From assembly GCA_020633655.1 (NCBI GenBank), contig JACKDF010000009.1:1-64000 (forward strand): a stretch of 64,000 nt of DNA, read 5' to 3'. Below the pieces are notes generated by a model. The model did no database searches, was not told the DNA's origin, and was given only the letters and a program-made list of their open reading frames with translations. This document shows positions 1-6,322 of this stretch, one piece after another (within the stretch, counting starts at the first letter, position 1; every line of letters begins with the position of its first letter). The DNA comes from Deferribacteres bacterium (GTDB taxonomy: Bacteria; Zhuqueibacterota; Zhuqueibacteria; Zhuqueibacterales; Geothermadaptataceae). Both the position numbers and the translations under genes were made by a program.

Positions 1-37
1 ATATTATTCAGCAGTTAATTTGCATCTAAAAAAGTTA

Positions 38-157
38 CCATTATTAGGAACAAGTTTCCATATATAGGAACAGTGTCCAGTAATAGGAACTTTTTGGTGT
101 CTATTAATGGGCACTTTTGGGTGAAGCCCGATTATGAGGGTTTCCATTATTGGACAC
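38..157. repeat. Five degenerate short direct repeats beside the integrase module
   Basis: Imperfect copies of a 14-base unit, consensus CCATTATTAGGAAC, begin at 38, 58, 77, 101 and 144. The first three are spaced 20 and 19 bases, about two helical turns; the next two are spaced 24 and 43 bases. The last two copies lie in the 3' end of the gene at 104-535. Spacing near two helical turns and the position next to a tyrosine recombinase suggest protein-binding sites at a recombination site or the edge of a mobile element. That role is inference. I saw no matching copy elsewhere in the window. Confidence 0.55.
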
Positions 158-535
158 CGTTGGTTTGGCTTTCATTTTAACAATGCGGTTCTCTAATCCC
201 AAAGCCTGCACTTCACACCAGGGCAACTCCCATACTTTTTCTTTGGCGTTCCAAATCCCGCCAACAGATTTAATGGCCCTGCCAATGTGCACTTCGCCGT
301 AATTTACTTTCAAAGCCATCTTTTTATTCGCTGGTATTGAAGACTGCACAGGATCAATAGGCTTTTTTTCAATAATCAATTCAATAGTTTTGAAACGCAC
401 TTTATTTTCTTTATCCTCTTTGTAGCGCACACAGACCAGGTTTTCGCCATATATTTCAACTAATTTTTTCGTGCCCTTCATGCCAGGGTTCAATTTCTTC
501 ACTGTTCGCATCAATTTAATTTCATCTTTTCCCAT
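104..535 (-). CDS. Hypothetical protein, co-transcribed with the integron-type integrase
   Basis: A 143-residue basic protein that I cannot assign to a named family. Its start overlaps the end of the integrase gene by 14 bases on the same strand, so the two are probably translated from one message and the small protein may serve the integrase or its element. There is no signal peptide or membrane segment. The N-terminal half looks like a small beta-rich fold (LVEIYGENLVCVRYK, then VRFKTIELIIEKK), followed by a tryptophan-containing stretch near residues 94-106 (GGIWNAKEKVWELPW). A possible reading is an accessory DNA-binding protein; nothing in the sequence proves it. The 3' end runs into the short direct repeats at 38-157. 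Confidence 0.7.
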   Translation of the reverse strand: MGKDEIKLMRTVKKLNPGMKGTKKLVEIYGENLVCVRYKEDKENKVRFKTIELIIEKKPIDPVQSSIPANKKMALKVNYGEVHIGRAIKSVGGIWNAKEKVWELPWCEVQALGLENRIVKMKAKPTVSNNGNPHNRASPKSAH

Positions 536-1658
536 GAAAATTTAAAAAGGCAGATAATGCTGCTGTAAAATCGCCTTTATAACGATTGTTTACAATTTCC
601 AAAAATTGTTTTTGCAAAGCAAGCGGTGTTTCCTTTAAGAAGGTGTCTAATTGTAAATCATGCTTGTTTTGCAGGCTATCAGCTGGACTACGAACCGCCA
701 TACCGCCTTTATTCAAAACGTGGGTGTATATCATGGTCGTACTCACATCAGCATGGCCTAATAATTCCTGTACTGTTCGAATGTCGTATCCTGCCTCGAG
801 CAAGTGTGTGGCAAAAGAGTGACGGAAAGTATGGCAACTCGCATGCTTGTGGATGCCCGCAGCGCGTTTGGCTTTTTTTACAGCTCTTTGCATCGTTGTT
901 TCATACAAATGATGGCGCCTTTTTATACCGGAACGAGGATCAGTCGAAATGTGCGATGCGGGGAAAACATAGTGCCAGCCCCACTCCTTGTCTGCATTTG
1001 GGTATTTTTTGGCTAACGCATAGGGCATCTCCACGCTGCCAAACCCGTCTTGCACATCTTTTTCATGCACTTTCTTGACAGATTGAAGTTGCGTTTGTAT
1101 CGCGTCAATAGCAATTTCAGGCAACATTGTTACCCGGTCTTTCTCTCCCTTGCCATCGCGTACAGTTATTTTTTTATAATTGAAATCGATGTCTTTGACA
1201 CGCAAGCGCAAACATTCCATGAGTCTTAAACCGGCGCCATACATCAAAATCCCCATAATCCAATAGACGCCTTTTAGATTGTTCAGCATAGCCTGCGCTT
1301 CTTCCGGTGTGTAAACTTCCGGAAGACGCTCTGGCCTTTGTGCCCAAATCAGTTTATCGCTAAAATCTCCGGGATCGATTTTCAGAACATGTTTGTAAAG
1401 AAAAACGATAGCACAAAGCGCCTGGTTTTGGGTGGAAGCGGCGACATGGCGTTTCACCGCAAGGTAGGATAAAAATATTTGGATTTCCTTCGCACCCATT
1501 TCGCGAGGATGGCGCTTGTTGTGGTAGAGAATGTATTGGCGAATCCAGTCGATGTAGGTTTTTTCTGTGCTGAGCGCATAATGCTTTGTGCGCAGGGCAT
1601 ACCGCACCTGCTCAAGCAATTTTGGAGATTTTGTGGAGGAATTGGTGAAATCAGGCAT
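522..1658 (-). CDS. intI: Integron-type integrase (IntI-like tyrosine recombinase)
   Basis: Site-specific tyrosine recombinase of 378 residues. A SAM-like core-binding domain spans about residues 12-95 and the catalytic domain about 115-325. The catalytic set is present: R145 (GAGLR), K170, H276 and R279 (CHTFRH), H302 (LLGH) and Y311 (MIYTH). The IntI-specific insert before box II is clear at about residues 221-251 (EWGWHYVFPA, then DPRSG and RRHHL), which separates it from XerC/XerD. The start is preceded by GGGG about 10 bases upstream. It overlaps the small gene at 104-535. About 50 residues follow the usual IntI end (RSPAD), making it longer than the roughly 320-340 typical of the family. 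No attC array is visible on either side within the window. Confidence 0.93.
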   Translation of the reverse strand: MPDFTNSSTKSPKLLEQVRYALRTKHYALSTEKTYIDWIRQYILYHNKRHPREMGAKEIQIFLSYLAVKRHVAASTQNQALCAIVFLYKHVLKIDPGDFSDKLIWAQRPERLPEVYTPEEAQAMLNNLKGVYWIMGILMYGAGLRLMECLRLRVKDIDFNYKKITVRDGKGEKDRVTMLPEIAIDAIQTQLQSVKKVHEKDVQDGFGSVEMPYALAKKYPNADKEWGWHYVFPASHISTDPRSGIKRRHHLYETTMQRAVKKAKRAAGIHKHASCHTFRHSFATHLLEAGYDIRTVQELLGHADVSTTMIYTHVLNKGGMAVRSPADSLQNKHDLQLDTFLKETPLALQKQFLEIVNNRYKGDFTAALSAFLNFHGKR

Positions 1659-1689
1659 CGTTTATAACCCCGGCAAACGTCCTGTATTT

Positions 1690-1724
1690 TTCACCCCTGG
1701 GAAACAATTCAAAAACAGGGTGAA
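1690..1724. other. Small hairpin between integrase start and ygfK-like gene
   Basis: The 212 bases between the integrase start and the ygfK-like stop contain an inverted repeat, TTCACCCcTG (1690-1699) against CAGGGTGAA (1716-1724). No T tract follows on either strand, so it is not an obvious terminator. It lies 30 bases upstream of the integrase start, where an operator or attI site would be expected, but I could not find a convincing GTTRRRY core site. Nothing else is recognisable in this interval. Confidence 0.35.
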
Positions 1725-1870
1725 TCGAATTGTCACTATCAATAAACATTATTTTTTATAATTGCAATGAAAATGTAGCGAAACACTGTAAAAACAAGGG
1801 TGTCTTGACGTTCTACTCATCCCCGAAAGTCAGTCTTTTCTTTTGCAAATTTTTTCACATCAAACTCCCC

Positions 1871-3790
1871 TTAAAAAAGTACATTCGCACCAAAGCGTTG
1901 CCGGCTGGTTTTTATGCCATTAAAAATGAGGCGCGCTCTGTAATAATCCGCCGTGTTTATCTGAGTACAATCCGGTACGGATTCATCTGGTTTTGCTGAG
2001 ACCAGCTGGAAATCTTCATTAAAAATATAAACGGCGTCTTTGTCATGAATGGTGTATTCCCCGGATTTCTCATTATAGAATAGCCGGTATTCTTGTTCCG
2101 CCAATTGGCAAATCATCTCATTTTCATTAATAAAATAGAAGCCGTTGTTCTTTTTAAACGGGTTATAGGATTCACGAGAAAAGAAAAAGCGCGGTTTCAT
2201 CACGAATGGCCCACCGTCTTCGGGACAGTAGGTATCGCAGTCACCGCATTCGTTGCAGAAATCGGCGAGATTGGCGATTTGTGTTGCTTTTCCAATCTTG
2301 AGCATTCCGTTCGGTTTTGGTTTGAATCTGCCCTCCTCAAAGCGATAGTCGAAGAGTTCAATTTCCTGCGGTTCAACAGCAAAACTGAAGTTGGCGGCAT
2401 TGGGGCAGACCGTGAGGCATTTGTCGCAGGACAGGCAATCGAAAAGCTCCAGATGGCTGCCGACTTTGCGGGGGGCTTTTTTATTCTTATCAAAATGGTA
2501 AACCGGATTTGAAATTAAATTTTTGACGATCGCCTCCGTCCGGTGCACAGCTTCTGCCTCGGAGCCGACGAAATCTTTGAGCGTTGTGCATTTTTTTTCT
2601 TCCATTGCTGATTGCAGCCTGGCGAGATAGTCGAAGAGTCGAGAATAGCCACCTGTTTTCAGCAAATCCGTGCACACTGTGACTGGTTTCATATTGCAGC
2701 TCACGGTATCCGCGAAATTGTGTTTGGCGATACCGGCAGAGAAGGAGATATGAAAATCCTCACCCATGGCCTGGCGGAAGCGGTGCATGCTGTGTATGGA
2801 CAAAACATGCAGTGGCGGACCAGAGAGGTATTGCACCTCATCGGTGAAAACCTTTTCAGTATTTTTCACGACCAGGGTGTTGGTGAATTTGGCCCCTAAT
2901 TTACATCCGTGCTGCGCACCGAATGCCAGCAAGCGTCGCATCATCGCAACGGCTTCGTCAAATTGCAGATCGTGTTTGAAGGCTTCGGGATCGAGTTGAA
3001 CATTTTCGTAGCCTAAATCATCGTTCAGTGTTTTGCGCACGAAATCGTAGCCCAGAAGCGTTGGGTTCATCTTGACGATCACATGAAAACCGTGTTCGCG
3101 CATCAAGTGCTGCACGATGGATTCAATTTCGTCGCGCGGGCAGCCGTGGAAAGTGGACAGCGTCAACGTAGTGCCAATATGCGGATCGATTTCTAAATTT
3201 TTAAAGCGTTCAAATTCTTCGGGAAGTCCTGCTTGCAGTTCGGCGATTTTCTCACGCGCATCACGGATATCGCGCAGCCATTTGTCCACACGCGGCGACT
3301 GTATACCTTTGAGATCGTAACCCGCAGAAACATCGAAAACCATATCGTAAAAAGGATCGCCTTTCGGCACGCCGAGTAGCTCCATCTCTTCGAGGAATTT
3401 TATCAGCATCCACGCAACGACGTATTCTTGGTACGATTCCTCCAGGCGCAATTCCTGCGACCACTCCACATTATAGCCCACGTTGCGCGCATCGATGCAG
3501 GGGCGGGGAATGTCCAGTTCGTCGAGAATTTGAATTGTTTTTAGTTCAATAATGCGGGCGCCGTGGAGATAGGAAAGTACGATGTTTTGCGCCAGTTGCG
3601 TGTGCGGCCCCGATGCCGGTCCCAATGGTGTGGCGGCTTTTTTGTGGTGGAAATCGACGGAGAGATCATAGCCTGGAAAACCCGTGTAGAATTTTTTCTC
3701 CGGATAGCTGTAGATGGATTTATTCGCTTTGAATTCATTGACGATCATTTTTAAGTGTGTGCTTAAATCAAGTCCGCGCAATTCTGCCAT
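1871..3790 (-). CDS. YgfK-like flavin and iron-sulfur protein (short form)
   Basis: Resembles the N-terminal part of YgfK, called putative selenate reductase subunit in E. coli, in a cluster linked to selenium-dependent molybdenum hydroxylases and purine breakdown. Residues about 35-400 form a dihydroorotate-dehydrogenase-like FMN barrel (GPASGPHTQLAQN at 58-69, LSTFHGCPRDEIE, IVKMNPTLLG, ISFSAGI). Two four-cysteine ferredoxin motifs follow: C452, C455, C458, C462 and C512, C515, C518, C522, for two [4Fe-4S] clusters. The protein has 639 residues against about 1030 for E. coli YgfK; the GltD-like NAD(P)/FAD domain is missing, and no separate gene for it is in the window. The start is supported by AGGA 8 bases upstream. 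It lies on the same strand as the SsnA-like gene at 4468-5820. Confidence 0.85.
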   Translation of the reverse strand: MAELRGLDLSTHLKMIVNEFKANKSIYSYPEKKFYTGFPGYDLSVDFHHKKAATPLGPASGPHTQLAQNIVLSYLHGARIIELKTIQILDELDIPRPCIDARNVGYNVEWSQELRLEESYQEYVVAWMLIKFLEEMELLGVPKGDPFYDMVFDVSAGYDLKGIQSPRVDKWLRDIRDAREKIAELQAGLPEEFERFKNLEIDPHIGTTLTLSTFHGCPRDEIESIVQHLMREHGFHVIVKMNPTLLGYDFVRKTLNDDLGYENVQLDPEAFKHDLQFDEAVAMMRRLLAFGAQHGCKLGAKFTNTLVVKNTEKVFTDEVQYLSGPPLHVLSIHSMHRFRQAMGEDFHISFSAGIAKHNFADTVSCNMKPVTVCTDLLKTGGYSRLFDYLARLQSAMEEKKCTTLKDFVGSEAEAVHRTEAIVKNLISNPVYHFDKNKKAPRKVGSHLELFDCLSCDKCLTVCPNAANFSFAVEPQEIELFDYRFEEGRFKPKPNGMLKIGKATQIANLADFCNECGDCDTYCPEDGGPFVMKPRFFFSRESYNPFKKNNGFYFINENEMICQLAEQEYRLFYNEKSGEYTIHDKDAVYIFNEDFQLVSAKPDESVPDCTQINTADYYRARLIFNGIKTSRQRFGANVLF

Positions 3791-3819
3791 TGGATTATCC
3801 TATTCTAAAAATTTTGATT

Positions 3820-3913
3820 AACGCAGAGACGCAAAGTCGCGGAGATTCGCAGAGAATAATAATATCATTTCGTTTTTTCTCCGCGAAACTCAGCGTCTCG
3901 GCGACTCAGCGTT
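3820..3913. repeat. Hairpin repeat, left copy flanking the GxxExxY gene
   Basis: A long imperfect inverted repeat. The left arm is rich in ACGCAGAGACGCAAAG and the right arm ends in GCGTCTCGGCGACTCAGCGTT, with a loop of about 20 AT-rich bases. A second copy with the same layout lies at 4372-4469, on the other side of the GxxExxY gene. Both copies are near-palindromic, so their orientation cannot be told. Confidence 0.8.
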
Positions 3914-3928
3914 GAAGGAAAAGCGGAT

Positions 3929-4327
3929 TTACATATATTCATCCGGCTCAACTAAATCATTTACCACGCGCTCGATGCCGTCTTTTAAATATTCATGGTG
4001 AAAATTTATAATTACACCAAGTCGTTTATCCATTAAACGCAAATATGTTAAAAGAGCTGGTTTATCAATTGGTGATAAAAATTCTTTTGCTTTTAATTCG
4101 ACGATGACCTTTTCACCAACAAGTAAATCTAGCCGTAGGTTGGTTCCCAGATTAATGCCTTTGTAGCGAATCGTAATATTTTTTTGTCTCACAAACGGGA
4201 TATCCCTCAAATGCAGTTCATGGCAAAGAGCTAACTCATAAACAGATTCCAATAAACCCGGGCCGAGCTCCTTATGTACTTCTATGGCTGCGCCAATTAT
4301 TTTACCTGAAATCTCATTCTCATGCAT
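3929..4327 (-). CDS. GxxExxY family protein
   Basis: A protein of 132 residues from the ATG at 4327, which has GGGAGGG about 6 bases upstream; a TTG 15 bases further out is less likely. The family signature is clear near residues 20-31 (GPGLLESVYELAL), followed by the conserved RLDLLVGEKVIVELKA block, which resembles the core strand of PD-(D/E)xK nuclease folds, and GVIINFH near the end. Biological function is unknown for the family; a nuclease-like activity has been proposed from the fold only. The gene is enclosed by two copies of a hairpin repeat, at 3820-3913 and 4372-4469, and sits between two genes that would otherwise be neighbours, so it looks like an inserted cassette. Confidence 0.93.
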   Translation of the reverse strand: MHENEISGKIIGAAIEVHKELGPGLLESVYELALCHELHLRDIPFVRQKNITIRYKGINLGTNLRLDLLVGEKVIVELKAKEFLSPIDKPALLTYLRLMDKRLGVIINFHHEYLKDGIERVVNDLVEPDEYM

Positions 4328-4371
4328 TTTTAACCCTCCCAATGAGTTAAAGATTTAATTTATTTTGTTTG

Positions 4372-4469
4372 AAACGCCGAGACGCGAAGGAGCTGAGATA
4401 CGCAGAGAAAAGCGATTTTTGCTTTATATTTTTTCTCTGCGAAACTCCGCGTCTCAGCGACTCAGCGTT
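4372..4469. repeat. Hairpin repeat, right copy flanking the GxxExxY gene
   Basis: Second copy of the repeat at 3820-3913: AACGCCGAGACGCGAAGG in the left arm against CTCCGCGTCTCAGCGACTCAGCGTT in pieces in the right arm, around an AT-rich loop. Its right end supplies two bases of the TAA stop codon of the SsnA-like gene, which ends at 4468. If the repeat was inserted, it may have replaced the original end of that gene. Confidence 0.8.
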
Positions 4470-5820
4470 ACTTGTTGTCCATAAATTTCTCCCAAACACG
4501 TTTCGCAACCACTTGCGCTTTGTGGGCAATCCGGGCTTCATCGATACCGGCGATGACTTTGTTTTGCATCACAATTTTGCCGTTAATGATGGTTGTGTCG
4601 ACCTCCGCATCGGCGATGCCGAAGAGAAAATGCCCCCAGAAATTTTCGGCGGTCAATGGTGTCGGCGGGAAGTAATCCACCAGAATCATGTCGGCGAGCG
4701 CACCTTCTTCGAGCCTGCCAACCTTCTGGCCGGTTACGCGCTCAAAAATTGCCGGATTGTTTTGCAATACCATGGTCTGGATTTCATTCCATGCAACCGT
4801 GCTTTTCTTTAAATCATGTTTGTGCAGCAGGTTCGCCGTACGTATGTCGGGAGTCAAATCGGGCGACATACCATCCGTACCGAGACCGAGCAGAACACCA
4901 CGATCGAGCAAGCCGAAAATGTCGGTACGGCCAACAGCGTTGTTCATGTTGGATTGTGGATTATGCACAACGATACTGCCGCTTTCCGCGAGGTTATCTT
5001 TGTCTTTTTCATCGAGATGGATGCAGTGCACTGCGATCGATTTGGGTCCGAGAATATGAAAATGCCTCAATCGATCGATCACGCCACGATTGTATTTGCG
5101 CATGGATTCACGCTGATCTGCAGCATCTTCCAAGGTGTGAATGTGGCATCCACTTTCCAGTGATGACGCCAGGGAAGCAGCTTTTTCCAGTGTGCTGTCC
5201 TCGAGGGTAAACGAAGCGTGCAAGCCAACGAGTCCATCATACAAGTGATTTGGATTTGTGGATTTTGCGGCTTGGCATTTTTTGAGGTAGCGCTCGTTTT
5301 CCGCAAGTCCGGCAGCTGAAATCCCGGCGCCATCGCGGTCGGAAACTTCGTAGCACAAAGATGCGCGCAATCCGACCCGGCTCAACGCCGCTTCTACGCG
5401 ATCCAGCGATCCATCAACAGCATGTGGACTGGCATGATGATCGATGACCGAGGTTACACCTCGTTTCACTGCGGTAATCGCTGGAACAAGCGCGCTGTAA
5501 TAAACTGCGTCCAGATCCAGTATTCGATCCAGTTTCCACCACAGCATCTCCAGGATATCACTGAAATTTTTCGGATTGCCCTGCATCGCGATGCCGCGGG
5601 CAAAGGTGCTGTAAAAGTGCATGTGTGCGTTTACAAGACCGGGCATGAGCAGTCGGCCGGCGCCATCGAGTCGGGTAAAAGATGGGAATTTGTTAATAAT
5701 ATCTTTTTCACTCCCGAGCGCAACAATCGTGTCGTTTTCAATGGCCAGTGCGGCATTTGTGAGAATCTTTTTTCCGGGGGAATTACGGAAAATGGTGACA
5801 TTATGAATGAGAAGCGACAT
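4468..5820 (-). CDS. ssnA: SsnA-like aminohydrolase (amidohydrolase superfamily)
   Basis: Metal-dependent amidohydrolase of 450 residues related to SsnA, a guanine-deaminase/atrazine-chlorohydrolase-type enzyme of unproven substrate. The metal-binding HxH is at residues 66-68 (PGLVNAHMHFYST). Later metal and catalytic positions are visible in LHASFTLED, CHIHTLEDAADQ, VHCIHLDEKD and LGLGTDGMSPD. The start at 5820 (MSLLIHN) is chosen over an in-frame start at 5898 because SsnA proteins begin here and AAAGG lies upstream. ssnA and ygfK are neighbours in E. coli and many anaerobes, which supports both calls. Here they are separated by the GxxExxY cassette. The stop codon lies in the flanking hairpin repeat. 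Confidence 0.88.
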   Translation of the reverse strand: MSLLIHNVTIFRNSPGKKILTNAALAIENDTIVALGSEKDIINKFPSFTRLDGAGRLLMPGLVNAHMHFYSTFARGIAMQGNPKNFSDILEMLWWKLDRILDLDAVYYSALVPAITAVKRGVTSVIDHHASPHAVDGSLDRVEAALSRVGLRASLCYEVSDRDGAGISAAGLAENERYLKKCQAAKSTNPNHLYDGLVGLHASFTLEDSTLEKAASLASSLESGCHIHTLEDAADQRESMRKYNRGVIDRLRHFHILGPKSIAVHCIHLDEKDKDNLAESGSIVVHNPQSNMNNAVGRTDIFGLLDRGVLLGLGTDGMSPDLTPDIRTANLLHKHDLKKSTVAWNEIQTMVLQNNPAIFERVTGQKVGRLEEGALADMILVDYFPPTPLTAENFWGHFLFGIADAEVDTTIINGKIVMQNKVIAGIDEARIAHKAQVVAKRVWEKFMDNK

Positions 5821-5907
5821 GTGGCAAACCTTTCCCGCAAGTAGTATGAACCGTTTATTTTTGGGAAGATTATGGTAACGAATAATCAATATTTTCACAA
5901 GTTTTAT

Positions 5908-5963
5908 TTATGGTTTAGGGTTCAAAGTATCAGGTTTCGGGTAACTAAACCTGAAACCATAAA
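5908..5963. repeat. Imperfect inverted repeat upstream of ssnA-like gene
   Basis: TTATGGTTTAGGGTTC (from 5908) is nearly complementary to the segment AACCTGAAACCATAAA at 5948-5963. It lies in the divergent gap between the SsnA-like gene and the M28 peptidase. It could be a small dispersed repeat or an operator; no second copy was noticed. Confidence 0.5.
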
Positions 5964-6096
5964 CCACTTAGATTAAATTAAAACTACTGAAGCCGATTTA
6001 TGTGTCGCGTACTGAACCATAGGTTCTGATGAAATAAGTTCTTTTCATTTTTCAGATTAAAATTTTATATTTTGTTGCGGGCCAATCTTATTTAAG

Positions 6097-6266
6097 CTGC
6101 TTTATTCATAAGCACCAAGATTGGGGCTGAGTCAAAACATGTAACGCGACATTCATGTCGCTCATTTTTGAGCTTAAACTTACGACATAAATGTCGAGTT
6201 ACTGCCATTAAATCATGTTTTGACTCAGCCCCATCGTTGACTTCGAGCGTTACATGAAGAAAGCAG
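6097..6266. repeat. Nested palindromic intergenic repeat (family B, copy 1)
   Basis: The outer ends CTGCTTTATTCAT (6097-6109) and ATGAAGAAAGCAG (6254-6266) pair at 12 of 13 positions. Inside, GGGGCTGAGTCAAAACATG (6123-6141) pairs perfectly with 6214-6232. Two further small hairpins lie in the middle: GCGACATtcATGTCGC (6146-6161) and CGACATaaATGTCG (6183-6196). Related copies with the same outer ends are at 57881-57966 and 62705-62782. The rest of the 502-base gap between the SsnA-like and peptidase starts shows nothing recognisable. Confidence 0.8.
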
Positions 6267-6322
6267 TTTAAATGCACTGAATTTTTACCAAAAACACTAT
6301 TTTACCTGTGAAGGGAGTTGCG

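Noticed and set aside
38..157. Short repeats as a CRISPR array
   Set aside because: Units are 14 bases with 5- to 29-base gaps, degenerate, and no cas genes are present.
1690..1724. Hairpin upstream of intI as an attI or attC site
   Set aside because: Lacks paired R and L boxes with a GTTRRRY core; kept only as a small inverted repeat.
1730..1999. 89-codon plus-strand frame facing away from the integrase, where a first cassette would lie
   Set aside because: More than half of it is antisense to the ygfK-like gene, which has clear motifs; no attC follows.
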